Shown here: positions 36,323 through 50,064 of the stretch, one piece after another | Layout: each line of letters starts with the position of its first letter | How positions within the stretch are numbered: the first letter of the stretch is position 1 | Origin: Loxodes magnus | Taxonomy: Eukaryota; Ciliophora; Karyorelictea; Loxodida; Loxodidae | Direction of reading: 5' to 3' | Length of the DNA stretch: 64,000 nt | NCBI GenBank assembly: GCA_946699065.1 | Contig: CAMPDV010000367.1 | Span: forward strand, 248,001 to 312,000 | Notes under the pieces: model-generated | Told to the model about the DNA's origin: nothing | Database searches by the model: none | Seen by the model: the letters and a program-made list of their open reading frames with translations, nothing else | Position numbers and translations under genes: made by a program

Positions 36323-37023
36323 TTTTTAATAAAAGTATCTTATTAAGAATGATTAAGATATATCATTCTTAATCACTAGAATTAAAACTTTTCTTAACTA
36401 TATTAATTGATAACTACCAAAAAAATTGATATTATAAAATAATAAGAAATGAAAAATAAGTATAAGACACACTATTTTTTAAGATAATAAACTATTTTAA
36501 GTTTATAAGAATTTCCTTTTGATGCAAATTAAGAATGGGAAAAATAATACGTTACGTAATAGTTTAGTATAAAATTATTCAGCAAATGTATTAAAACTTC
36601 CTGCTTATTAAATCTATTGTTCATGTTAGTTTTTTATTATCTATCTTAGCTAAATAAAAGTAATTTTAAAGCTAAGTAAAATTATTTTCTTATGCTTCTT
36701 GAATTCTATAAGGTTAGGTATAAATTTGCTCTAAAAGTTAAGAAATAGCGATTTATTAATTTAAAATTTTATTAAGAGTGTTAATCAAGTTTAATCTGAT
36801 ATATCATTGAGTATAATTTTGAGTATTTGCAGTGATCAAGCTATTCTCATTTTTATTATCCAAAAAGATATAAAATACATTTATATAATTTTTTATTTTT
36901 TTGTTGAGATTTTTTAATTAAAAAGTTAAATGAATGATTTAGATATGATTAATGTAAATGAATTAATTACTTAGTATTTATAAGAAAAAATATAGAAAAT
37001 ATTAAAATAAATAATATCAAAAT
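36323..37023. other. AT-rich spacer between tRNA genes
   Basis: Nothing recognised. Confidence 0.5.
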
Positions 37024-37095
37024 GTCGGTGCAGAGACTTGAACTCCGGTTTCGACGGCCACAACGTCGTGCCCTAACCACCTAGACTACACCGAC
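37024..37095 (-). tRNA. tRNA-His (GTG), copy 2
   Basis: Identical over all 72 bases to the copies at 13,034 and 46,840, including anticodon loop TTGTGGC. The flanks share only AAAATG before and a weak TTA after, so this copy lies outside the matching duplication blocks. Confidence 0.95.
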
Positions 37096-38754
37096 TTATT
37101 ATTTAATATCAGAAATAATATTTAAATTAGCTTTTAAGCTAAGTCTTTTCCCCTTTATTAGCAAGGTAGGTAAAATAAAATGAATATTTTTTCCATGAAT
37201 AGATAGTAATTAATTATAAAGAGTACAGTGATAAATGTTTTAAATAAAAATTTGATGCAGTATTATGATAGAAACTAGGACTAAGATTAAATAAAAGTCA
37301 GAAGCTCACTTAATATTACAAAATTACTTATATAATTTTCTTTGTTAAAAGATACAATTAAAAGCTTAAGTCCCTTTACACTTAAGATCATAAATTAACT
37401 TAACTTGATAAATCTACACCATTTTAGCGGATTTTCTATTTAAGTTTAAGTTCTCTTTAAGGTATAAATTTTGCTTATTATGATTAATTTCTTTAATATT
37501 AATCTTAAAGCTTTCAGTTTATGAAGCTAAAGATAGTAATAATTTTTGCTTCATTAATTAACTTAAATTTATTTCTTTTATTTTAGTTTTTAAAGTTTAT
37601 AATGCAGCAAGATCTATTTTATAGCCAATTTTTGAAAGACTGGAAATATTTGGATTTTATATTTTTATGTTAAATAAAAAATTAGTTAATTAATAATCCT
37701 AATTAATTAAACAATTAAGCAATAAAAGGGAAAAATATAAAATTTTCAACTTTAAATTAGAATTGAATATCATTTTATTTTTAGTTTGAGTCATTTAGAC
37801 AGAAATTTTTAAATAAAAAGTTGTCTTGAAAGATAAAAATTATATTTAAAAGAATTTAAATTGGCTTGATAAAACTTTTACAAGCAGTGATATATCCTAA
37901 GTTGTAAATTAGATTGAAATGTAAGATTAAAGTTAGAATGTAAATTTATCAAGTAGATTTTCAATAAAAATTTTTTTTTTCTCCCCTTGCTATTTCTTAA
38001 TATTTTACTCGATTTCAGATTTAAAAAATAAGAATTAATTTAATTTGACTAAACATTAATATCTTAATTAATAAATTAAATGTAAATTTAAAAATTACTA
38101 TTTTATACTTTTTTATCTGTTAATATTCACATTGCTATCTCATTTTTCTTTTAAGTTGTAAGAATATTAAAAATTAGTTTCGTAAATGGTTCATATAACT
38201 CTTTTATAAGTAATATAATTTGAATTTCTATAATAATCCTTTTTCTTGTCTTAACTCAAAGAAATTACAAAAGGAAAGAGTAAAAATGGTAAATGGTTTT
38301 TTCTGATTTAATGATTTATAAGGTAAAAGATTGGTAAGGACTGGTTTAAAGGGAATTTGAATATATGAATAAATAATTTAGACTAAAGATTATACTAAAT
38401 AAATGGTAATGAATTGAATAAATTGAATCCTTTACTATTTATATAATAAATATGATTTTGAAGTTTGGTAATTACATTTATATGTATATATATTGATGGT
38501 TATAAAAAATAGTGTTAAAAATAAATAAATTTCTATATATAATATAGTAAAAAGATATAAAATTGATTTATAGAAATAACTAATATAAAAATAAAAAAAT
38601 CAGATATAATTATTAAAATATAAAATAAATCCTTATTATACAAATAATTTTTAATTTATAAATTCTATATTTTATATAAATTATTTTCTATATCTAAAAT
38701 TAATTAAATATATTTTTGAAATAAGATAATTATTATTTTATAAAAGATCTTATT
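37096..38754. other. AT-rich spacer before unit 2
   Basis: No gene or RNA recognised. Similarity to unit 1 starts near 38,755. Confidence 0.45.
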
Positions 38755-41700
38755 TAGATTATCTATAATCTAAATATTAGTATATTAAATAGTTAAAAAT
38801 TATAAAGTTAAATATAATTTAAATCTCTAAGTTTAATATTAGTGATTATTAATTTATTATAGCCTATAAAACTATGAAGCTTATATTTGATCTAAAGAAT
38901 ATTAAATAATAAAATTAATTTTAATATTATTAAGTATAAGATAAATCATTACTTTTAGTATTAACTCAATCTAATTATTAAATATCAATTATTTATTAAG
39001 TTAGTTTTTATATTCAAAATTATACTTCCATTAGAGGGTATATCTAAGTGAGTATGTTCATTAGTAATTTAGCAAAATAATATTAGTTTCTAATTTCCTA
39101 AATATCTATCTAAGCATTCTAATTATAAAGGCATTTGGCTTACTATTCTAATATAATTATTTAAAGTTAAAAATCATATTTTATAATTATACTTAAAGCT
39201 ATAAAGAGTAAATAGATTAGTCAAGCTTTAATTCATTATTTTACTAAAAGTAAATAATTAATGATACTTAAATCATTTAACTCTTTACTAATTATTGTTA
39301 TATAACTATTTTTTAAATAAATGGAAACAGAACATTTATTATATAAAAGTAGGATATTAAAACTATCAAAAATATAAAAAAGAATAAAAAATCAAAACTA
39401 ACAAATAAATTAAATTAAAAGTTATTAACATTTTTAAATTCAATACTTACATTCAAAAATATTCAATTAGATATATCTTTAATAAGATATAAATCAACTT
39501 AACCATTTAAATTTAACTTAATAATACAATATTATATTTAACTATGAACATTTATTTTAACTACATTTAAATTACAAATCTTTCCCAAATTCTTTATAGA
39601 TTAGAATATTCTAAGAATCAATGTTCTATTAGATTCAATTCTTTTAAATCAAAATTTATTTCACTTTTAAGTTATTCTATCACTAATGCTTCTAAGCAAC
39701 TAATCTTTACTTGAACCTATTATTTCTAAGTTACTAGAATACTATTCAACAATTATTTTGTGATACTATTTATTCTTATTTATTGCCCTATAACCAATAG
39801 TAAGCTATCGTTTGATTAAAATAAATTTTGCAGAATAGTGCAAAATAATCAGTATTCCGTTAATGGAAATATTTATTTTCGATATTTTTTATTTTAACAA
39901 TATCTATATTGATATCATTAAATATTTCAAACTATTCCATTTTTTTCCATAAGTTTTTGATAGCTTCTTTGCATTTTTCTATTTTTTTTACATATCATTT
40001 TTGATAATTAAAGATAATTCATAATAATCTTATTATGAGCAGTAACCAGTATTCTATTATTTTATAGAAGCTAAGTTAATCCTTCATATTTTTATTTTAT
40101 ATTTTCTACAAATTTACTTACAAGTAGAAAATTGACTAACCCTGCTGATGATACAATTTAATTGCATTGTATTTCTATAGTCATGATATTACTAATATTC
40201 CTTTGCCATATTGATACTTTCAGCCTTACTAGATTATCTTTTCAATACCTTCTTTTCGCGATTTTTAAATGTCTTTCTACTTTGTATTTTTTAAGGATTT
40301 ATTTTGTGCTGCTAGAGTAAAACTCTATAATAATGATGAATTTTGATTGCATTCCCTAATGTTCTATTCAGTCGTAAATAAACGAAAATTCTAACTTGAG
40401 CTGCAAAAGAGCACTTAATAGTGACTTGAATATATTTATCATTATCAGACGATTTGTAGTCAAATAACTTTTCCTTTATCTAAAATATAAATTCACTACT
40501 GAGCTACTAAAATTGGCTTCCCAGATTTTAAAATGCTAGGAAGCAATTAAGGAATATTTTTGAATAATTTTGCTAACAAATTTAAAAAAATAAACTACTT
40601 TTAGCATGTTAAGCTTTGCTTTGGTTTCCAACCTCTACTTGTTTTATTATAATTTTAAAGCATTTTTTCTAATTTATACAGTTTGTATTGTAAAAATATT
40701 AAACTAGAAACTTAATTAAATTAAATAACAATCATAATTTAAAAGAAAAAATACTGTAAATCTTAGAGTATTGTAAGTTAATATTAGATTCTTAAAAATA
40801 AATAGATATTAGCTTAAATTAATTAAATTATTATTTATCCTTTCTTTATGGTTGAACTTGTGATACTCGGCACACTTTAAAATATGCTATAAACTGCGTT
40901 TAATATAAACAGACTAAACTTAAACTGTTTTAAAATATATTAGAGAAATAAGTTTTTAAAAAGATTATATTAATTAATTATATAATTTAGATATCTACAT
41001 TTATATATTTTTAGCTAGGCTTCTCATAATTTTTATTGTTAGCATTAATTTAAATAGAAGAGACAGGTTAGTTTAAAATGTCCATAGAGGATTATAATTA
41101 CTTAATTAATAATTAATTATGAATCTACTATAGACTATCATTTATCATAATATCAGATAAAAGATTTTACTATTTGTTCATTTTAAATAAATCTTTCATT
41201 ATAAATACTCAGTCTAAAGTATTTGTATAGCTTTAGAAAGTATAAAATGTCTTATCATAATTATCTTATTAGATGAAAATGCTTTTAATATATATTAAAA
41301 ACTATATATAAAATTTCAATAATTTTATGAGATATTCACTCTTTTTCTTCAATCAACATAAAAAACTAAATAATTACAATATTAAAATAAAATATAATTG
41401 AGTAATGATATAATAGAAATGCATATATTAAATAAATAAAATATATAACTTTTTAGATAATTAATTATTATAATTATATTATGACTTTAATAACTATCCT
41501 ATGCTCATAATAATTTAATTAAAAGTTACAAATTAAAGTTTATTCGTAATCAATTTCATAGATATTTATTTTATCTTTCTAGTTATAGCAAGTTAATATA
41601 TTAGAAATTAAATAGCTATCAAAGATAAAATTGCTTGCTACTTTTTTACATTAGCAAGAATTTAAATTTTAAAATATTAGTAAAAATTAAAGATATAGCA

Positions 41701-41875
41701 TAATAATATTTTAAAATAACTTAACTAAAATCTAGCATCTTTTTAAGAATTAGAAAAACTTAAATAGATAAGCTTATTTCAAATTATTTTTTTGCTAATT
41801 AAATAGAATAAATATATTACTAAAGAATTATGCTTATCTGTTTTTCTATATGATTTATCTTTTATTTTTCTATTT
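38755..41875 (+). repeat. Segmental duplication, block A, unit 2
   Basis: Partner of 9,555-12,785. It contains member 4 of the gene family and ends at the shared TTCTATATGATTTATC near 41,845, after which the units differ for 4.9 kb. Confidence 0.8.
39700..40712 (-). pseudogene. Repeat-associated gene family, member 4
   Basis: Paralogue of member 1 by the tandem duplication. The upstream element is at 40,710-40,643. Relative to member 1 it has extra single bases near 40,398 and 40,423 and many substitutions in the C-terminal part, so the frame is not kept. Likely a pseudogene; function of the family unknown. Confidence 0.45.
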
Positions 41876-44800
41876 AAAAAATTTGGATCATACTTATTTT
41901 TTACCCTTCAGTTTGAATTTATTTGTGATTGATAATTCTATATCAATCTTTTATAGCATTTAACAAATTTTACTTTATGGTTAAAGTCTAATTTTTCTTT
42001 GTTATTTTATCTTATGAATTGGCAAGTTCTTTTTAATTGAATTAAGCTACATTGTTTTCTAATTTCTTCTTCCATATTTTAACGTCGCTTACTATTGATA
42101 GCCTTTATATTTTAATAATTTATACAAATTTTAATTTCTTAATCTATAAAAGTAATATCTGAATCATTACTGTTTAAACTTATAAGGAAATTTTTTAGAT
42201 TTTCAAACTTCTTTGCTTTATTAATATAGAAAATTTGCTTTTTCTTGAAATATCATGATCTTATTTTATATTTATTATAATAGACCCAGCAAAGAATAAT
42301 TGAGTATCTAATTTATCTTGCTTAAATTATAGTTGAATAAAGTGATTTAAAGCATTTCATAAAAATTTTGTTTATTATAAAATTAATTTTAATTTTATTG
42401 ATTTAATTAGTAAAATCTAGAATTATAATAAAGATAAAGCTTTTATTTATAAATTTTATATTGTACCATTTTAAAACAAAATTAAATTATTTTCTTATAT
42501 AATATTATAATAAAATCTCTTTTTCTTCTTTATCAATCTTAAATAAATGTACTTTTCTTCACAGAATTACTAAATTTTTCCTTTAAAAATGATTATTTTA
42601 TAATTTTAAGATTAAATCTCAGGTGATTTATTTAAAATAAGCTATGGTAAAATGAAAAAGTAAGGATTAATATTAAGTTTCTATTTTCTAGATTCATCGA
42701 AATAATGAATTTGAGTTTTATGCCTCTTCCCTTTTGATTTGTTATAAATACTTTTACATTTACTTAGAATAAAAGTATCTTTATTTAGTTAATTTTTAGT
42801 TTTGTATAAGTTTATATTTAATTATTAAGGGATATAGCAATATAAACTTTCTAAGTTCTTAATGTTAATATTAGATTGAGTTAAAGAAAATGAATGTTCT
42901 AGATTATAATTAAAATAATAATCCTAACTTTATTAGTTTAATGCTTCTAAGTTATCATTCATATATAATTTATTTGATTTAAATAAGTATCTAAATGCAT
43001 TAAAATAAACAAATTACTATTTGCTTGCTTTTATTAATTTATTATCTATATTTATTAGACTTAAGTTTTTACAATAAAATCTAAATTTATAAATTAAAAA
43101 ATAATATACATATAACTAAATTTTATAATGAATTTTAAATATAAATAAGTATGAAATTATAATTAAATATAACAAAACTAAATAGAAATTATTAACAAAC
43201 TAATATTTAATTTAATACAATACAGAGATTAATTATTTTAAATATATATTTAATTTCAGATATTAGTAGAAATATCAAATAGAAAGATAGCTTATTGCTC
43301 TACAATTTAAAATAAAATAACTAATTATTTAATTAATTCTTGTCATTTAAAATAATCAAAAATATAAAATTAATAGATTCATATTTTAAAATTAGACTGA
43401 ATTAAATACTATTTTAAATAAATTGTTTAAAAGAATATTTAAATTTAGTAATAATATGGAAATAATAACTAAACTTAAAAAATAGTTTTAATTTATATTA
43501 AAATCTAGAACTAACTAAAATTAGATTAAGGGATCACAAGAATCATACAAAAAGTTTTAAATAATTTGTTATTAATTTAAATAATTTGTTTATTTAATAT
43601 TATTTAAATAATTTGTCTATTATATCCAAAAATAACTAAGAATATTCACTTTTAATGTTTTATTTATTTCTAATTTTAATATTTATTTTGAACAGAAGTT
43701 CTTTATTTAACTATATTTTTACACATTTTTTTAAAGGATTAAGTGAAAAAAGTATTTAATATTTTTTAAGAGCTAGATTTAGTTATATTTAATAAATTTA
43801 GATTCTTGCTTAGAAAAGGGAATGAAAGAACTAGAAAGAATTTAAACAGAATTGTTTAATTGGTAGAGTTTATTGATAAGGCAAATAAGATAAAGTTATT
43901 AATAGACTAATAAATTAGTTAGTTATAATAATCAATTAAGTTTATGAATTTATCTCTTATTATTGAAATTTCTTATATTATTAATAAAGGATATTCTAAT
44001 CAATAGTACTTTAAATTAAATATCTTTATAGTTATTCAGTCAATATTAATAAGCAACCATGAAATATTTTTAAGTTTTAATTTATTTAAAATAATTTAAT
44101 TGAAAATACTCCTATTTTGATTGAGATTCTCTTAGCATTTATTTAAATTTTAACTTAATTAAAAGGACTTTTATCTTAGATCATAATATACAATAAATAA
44201 CTTTACATTCATAATTTCTATTAATTGAAGTTATTTAATCTTAATTGATAATCTTGAAATTAAAGTTAACCTTTTAAGAAAAATATTTAGTTACCTTATA
44301 AAAATAATAAAAGCTTTCTAAAGAAAAGATTCTAATAATTATATAGTAATTAAATTTAATTTTTAAGTTAATTTAAGATAATAAATATTTAAATTGTTCT
44401 ACAGTTTTATATGGATTTAAGAAAATATCAAGCTATATCAATTAAAATAATAATAAGATTTAAAATATATCAATCCTTTATTACCTTATAATCAATTATG
44501 TCCAATAACATTATAAGCTAGATGTAATAACCTATTCTCTCTTAATTCAAATATTTCTAAGATACTTTTAAGTCTGCATACTTTCTTTTATTGCATATTA
44601 AGGAATTATTGAAAACTAAGTATAATATGATTTTCAAACATTTTAAAACACACTACTAGCCTGGAATTTATACGATTTAAATAATTAAATAATAAGAGAC
44701 TTATCATATTTTTGTTCTACTTATATTAGAAAATACTAATGTTTAATTTATTTACTTTATAATTTAACTTACTTTTATATTTTATTGCTTAAATCTTTAC

Positions 44801-46834
44801 ATAAATCAATTAAATCATATATTAATTGTTATTCACGAACCTTGCTACTGTAAGAAAAACTATAGCCAACTAGATACCAAACTATTAATTGTTTCAAAAT
44901 ACTGCAAAGAATCAATACTTTTCTAAATCAAGATTAATGTAGCTCAGAATTAAAATTTTACCACTGACAACTTTTGAATAAAATAGTTACTCAAAATTGA
45001 ACTATAAACCTTTTAGATTCTTTTTATAAAATAGATAATAGAAAATGTTATTAAGCTATTTTTAAACAATCTAATGAACCTTTAATTAGCAAATAAATCA
45101 AATTATGTTAAAGGTAATTTTCTCTATTTAAGGTTTTTAGAATGAGAATAAATTAGAAATTTAGCTGAAATATATTAGATTAAAATATAAATTTAATTTT
45201 AGTACGTAAGAATGAGATAAAAGACAAAGATCTGACTTTAAGTATATTATTTTGATTTAGAATTTCATAAAAGCCTTATGATTATATATCAATATTACTC
45301 ATAGATTGATTAATAAATAATGAAGTCTTAAGATAAATCTAAAGGTATGAAAATTCTTAAAGTTTGAAATATATAGATAATTAATTAATTTTAAGATATT
45401 ACAAAAAGGATAGCTATTGCTTAGTCATATCTAAATAATTTGATAACTCTAAATAAAAATATAAAGTAATAATATTTATATCTTTTATCTAATTATACTT
45501 TTTATAATTTTATATAAACCTATATTAATTTTATCTTAGATTCTTTTAAGCTCAGCCTATCTTAATTTCCATTAAATAAACTATTAATAGAAAATGTTTA
45601 TTTCCAAACTTATAAGGTATATAACAAGTTGGTTTATTCATTTAATATAATAATAAATTAAATTATAATTCAGACATAATCTAATATTAATAGCTTATCT
45701 TAGATCTAGAGATTTTATTGTTTAATAGCTAAAGTATTAGATTTGCATATATCTGGGAATAAAACTTAAAATTAACTTTTTAAATTCAAGTATGAGAAAT
45801 TAAAAATTACATATAGTCATTAAAATTTCCTTTAAGTCATTTAACATAAAATACAAGGAACTTAATAACTTATAATTAATACAGGCTTTAGTTACTTTTA
45901 TAAGCTAGTATTAGATTTATATATTTGTTTGTTCTTAATTCATTTAGTTTGCTCTTTAAAGATAATTGTTTAACTAAATAAATTAATTACATGCTTATTT
46001 ATATAATAAATCAAGTTAATGAGTAAATCCAGGTATTAACTGTAAATTATTTATTAACTAAGGAAAAATATAAACTTAAGCAAAACATTTAAGGAAGTGA
46101 AAGTTACAAGTTTTGATTATTTTTAAAAGAGAAAATTAAGAAACAAACATAAATTATTTGAAATTATGAATTTCTTAAGAGATTATTAAGCAAATTAAAT
46201 TTAAATCTATCGAAAAGGTAATTAATACATAATTATTCTAGCTAACATTTTCAATTTTTACTTTTTATTACTTTGCTTAATATCTATTTGAATCTAAAGT
46301 AAATACAATTGCTTTATAAAAATAATTAGTTATAATATGTTTGTCATACTCTTTAAGGTTTTTTTTAATTTAATGTTATAAATAATTAGTTTCTATTTTA
46401 ATTAAATAAAAATTCACTATAGATAAAATTAATATATTCTTTGCTTTTTTATTTTAGTAAACTTCAGTGATAACTATTTTAATATATATTCCTTTCTGGC
46501 TTCTAGAAGTATTGAAATGAGTAAACTTAAGAAAATTTTAAAGAGCATTTTAACTTAAAGTTTTAGATAAATATATCCTTAATTAATAAAATTTAAGATT
46601 ATATTTGCTTTATTTATATTCGAAGATTATTTAAAGTAAATTAGTTTAAATCAACCTTAAACTTTATTCTAACTATTTCAATTTTTCCTTAACTAAATCA
46701 TTGGTTTGATATCCAAAAAGTATATAAATAAACTTTGACTTTACTGTTTTAACTAATTATATAAATAGTTATTTTATTATCATTTTTTCTTATCTTTTTG
46801 TTTCTTTACTCTATTTTTTTACTTTTTCAAAATA
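41876..46834. other. 4.9 kb AT-rich segment specific to unit 2
   Basis: No counterpart in unit 1, where only about 250 bases separate blocks A and B. I see no tRNA, transposase or reverse transcriptase motif, terminal repeat or protein-like frame. It may be an insertion in unit 2 or a loss from unit 1. Confidence 0.55.
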
Positions 46835-46839
46835 AAAAT

Positions 46840-46911
46840 GTCGGTGCAGAGACTTGAACTCCGGTTTCGACGGCCACAACGTCGTGCCCTAACCACCTAG
46901 ACTACACCGAC
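46840..46911 (-). tRNA. tRNA-His (GTG), copy 3
   Basis: Third identical copy of the 72-base gene, at the left edge of block B in unit 2 exactly as copy 1 in unit 1. The upstream AATAAAAATG is shared with copy 1. Confidence 0.95.
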
Positions 46912-47742
46912 TTATAATATTAGATTACAATTGATTAAAAATAAGCTCCTTTTCACACTTTAAGGTACTAATTCTTTAAAGATCTAACCAAAATTAAAAT
47001 GAAACCCTTTTAATTTGTTCTATTGTTTTTATACACTTAATTTATTGCTAACTAGCTTATTAGACTAACTAGTTAGATTTAAAACTTTCTTTTAACCTTA
47101 GAAAATAAAGATTAAGGGATATAGATGATAGCTTTAAATATAATTTGAATATTTGATACAATATAACTTAATTTATAAGCTTAAATATCTTTTTACCTTC
47201 ATTCTATCAATTTTATTTTTAAATACATCCAACTCAATTTTCTTGCTTTCAATTGCCTTTCACTATTTTTCTTTTTCTTTGCTTTTATCAAGCAATTCTA
47301 ATTAAATATAATACTTGCGTTCTTTCTTTATTTTTTATAGAAAGATGAAATAAAAATAGTTTTAAGCTTAGTTAATTATAATTATAACCATAGGAGAGTA
47401 AAATAATTGAATAAAATAAACCTAATTTATACATATAAGGAAATATATCGATTATTCTAGCACTTGTAACTATTTAACCAAAAGAGACTAGGATAAAGAA
47501 TTATTTTAGTAGAAAACTATTATTCATTGCAAAGCTTATACTCAAAAATTAAAAAATAGGGAGATCTACTAAATTATTAAATATTAACAAGTATTTTTAA
47601 GGAAACTGATATGCTTATATTTAAAATTAAGACTTATTTAACACCAAAATTGTATAGTTATGCATATTCAAAATAATTTTTATATAGATTGAGAAAATAG
47701 CAAGGTGAAAAGGTAAGCTTTATTGTTTACATAGAAAGATAT
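46912..47742. other. AT-rich sequence between tRNA-His and SINE-like element
   Basis: Aligns in patches with 13.1-13.9 kb. It probably includes the 5' part of the disrupted hypothetical gene, but no frame is preserved against unit 1. Confidence 0.4.
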
Positions 47743-48271
47743 AAATAAATAAATTTGATTATAGAGAGCGTAGCACTCTCGTTGGTGCGCAGCTCTTTAA
47801 AAAAAATGTTTCATACTGACAAGAATGTTTGTTACTGATAAAATTATCAGATACTGATAAATCTTGTTCAATACTGGTATAATTATTCAGTACTGATAAA
47901 AATGTTCAATACTGATATAATTTTAGAATACTCGTAATATTTAATACTTGCTGGAGGTCCAAGGACATGGCAGGATTGTGTCTCATTGCATTACCAAAGC
48001 AGAGGACGACATGTGTCAATTATGGGTACTTAAATTCCCCACCTCTGATGAAGCTCGCAATATTATTTCTTTTTCGTTCCAGAATTAAAACTAAACTAAG
48101 CCAAACCAAGCCAAGCCAAGCCAGTGTCGAAGGTCTAAGAATCTTATGTCTCGAGGTCAAACCAAAGCAGAGGAAGACATAAAGTCGATTATGGGTACTT
48201 AACTTCCCCAACCTCTGATGAAGATGACCTTGTTGTTCACCTTCGAACAACTATGGCTGTTTTAAAAAATA
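47743..48271 (+). mobile_element. SINE-like element, copy A
   Basis: About 530 bases, clearly richer in G+C than its surroundings and absent from the matching site in unit 1. An inverse copy lies at 57,399-57,936. Order: ATAAATAAATTTGATTATAGAG, a hairpin-prone GAGAGCGTAGCACTCTCG, about five diverged repeats with TACTGATA, a block carrying ACCAAAGCAGAGGA...TATGGGTACTTAA...CCTCTGATGAAG (47,993-48,053), an (AAGCC)n microsatellite, a second copy of that block (48,160-48,223), and GTTTTAAAAAATA. The start loosely resembles a pol III A-box, which would suit a SINE. Two internal direct repeats and no convincing protein argue that it is non-coding and non-autonomous. Confidence 0.65.
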
Positions 48272-48700
48272 TAATAAAAGAATAAAAAAGAAAGAAGAAA
48301 GTAATTATAAAAATATTAATTTAAGTTTAGTAAAATTTAGATTATAATATTTATTTTTATTATATAGGCTGCTTTTACAATTTTATATAAATTTCCTTAT
48401 ATTTTTACAAAAAAGAAAGATATCTTAATAGCATCTTATCAAAATTTAAATCCATTATTTGTAGCAAGGTGCTTGTATTTTAGAAAATTTAAGGCTTTAG
48501 GTATCGTAGGACGTAAAATACTTAATTCGACTGTAACTATTTTATCTATAAATTTTAATAATTATCTATCTATCTTTCAAATAAACCATATAGATCATTT
48601 ATTAACCAGTTTAAAAAAGTTAAAGCCTCACAATTTAAACTATAGATGCTTACTAAGACTTTATCATATATTCAACCTTTCTTAACTATATTTCATATAT
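48272..48700 (+). pseudogene. Hypothetical conserved gene, unit 2 copy, interrupted
   Basis: Carries ASYQNLNPLFVAR, FRKFKALGIVGRKIL and PHNLNYRCLLRLYH, matching the gene at 13.7-14.3 kb. The 5' part is separated from this by the SINE-like element at 47,743-48,271, so this copy is probably dead. The 3' block is in one frame here (70 residues from 48,473), whereas in unit 1 it is shifted. Confidence 0.4.
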
Positions 48701-50064
48701 TTCAGTATAAAGCAGACAGATTCAATCAAAAATAGATTTAATAACTTTAGATTTTGGTTAAAGCATCCAATTTATTTTTAGTCTATATATAGCAAATAAA
48801 AATAAAGCTATTTAATAATTTAAAATACCTCTATTTATATTATGTGCTCTAATTTTATTTATAATAAGTATATATTTTGATATATCAGCTTTGAATCTTT
48901 TCATATGAATTATATACCAAAATTATAAAGTTTGCAAATCATACAGAGATTCTTTATGCATTGCAAGGAAATTTAAATTATAGTTAATTAAATTAAATTT
49001 TAAGTTATTTTAGCTATTTTAAAAGAATCCAAATTCCTTTTATTCATATTAATTAAACATTTCTAGAAACCTTGGACTAATATAAGATATATCAAAATTA
49101 TTAGATAAATTAGCATCATGCAGATTATAAGTTTTAACTCCTCTCTAGCTAGCTAATAGCTATTAATAAGCTTATTTAATATATTAAAATTAGATTTTTA
49201 TTGAAATTTTGTATTGAGGATATATTAAAAGCATATGAATATTGGAACTAATAAACATATTTTAGTATGCAAAAGAAATTCCTTTAGAGTAAATATGATT
49301 GTTTTATCTAAAATGAAAGCTAATTGTTTTTAATTTAGTACCTAATCAATCTAAAACTTCACTCTATTATTAGCATTTAGCCAACATTCTAATTGTCTTA
49401 CTTTTGCTTTATTTGCATTTAGTCAAATAAATAAAAGATTACTCTTAAAGCAATTTTTTGGTCTTAATCAAAAAGTTGGAAACTAAAGTTGTTTTACTAA
49501 AATATTTAAATTACAAGCATCTTAGTTGAATATTTTGACTATAATGAGTAAAAGAAAGAGAACAATTAAGATTATTTAATAAAAATTGGAAATAGGCTAA
49601 TGATAAATAGTGGAATGAAGATTCAAATAGGATTGTGATTTAATCTTATATTTAGTAATAATTACAACAAGTATACTTATAAAGTTCATACTTTTTAATA
49701 TAATGTACTAAATTAAAAATTATTGTATATTTTTAATACTCAAATATACTTAGTGGCTACTCTTAATAATTATAGTTGAAAGCTTGTATATTTAAAGGCA
49801 AATAATCAAGAAATATAAATACAAAGAAACTATTTCTCTTATATCAAACAATAGCTTGAAAAGAAAATAATTAACTATTGTAGAATTATCCTACTAGTAA
49901 CAAAGGAATAAAATCATATTTAGCAAATAGATTCTAAAAATATATTTAGATGATTAAATATCTAGGAATAAATTAACGAAGCAGCTAAATTTATGGATTA
50001 ATTAATTGTTTTAAATAATTCAAAACTAAATCTGAATAAAAGAAATAAAATATTTGTTTAAAAA
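48701..50064. other. AT-rich sequence upstream of receptor copy 2
   Basis: Patchy similarity to 14.3-15.55 kb; nothing recognised. Confidence 0.4.

Noticed and set aside
47821-47945. TACTGATA repeats as a CRISPR array
   Set aside because: Repeats are short, diverged and irregularly spaced, lie inside a mobile element, and there are no cas genes.
47967-48250. Overlapping 71- and 76-residue frames, one recurring at 57,467-57,712
   Set aside because: They lie in the SINE-like element, include its microsatellite and internal direct repeats, and show no codon-level conservation.
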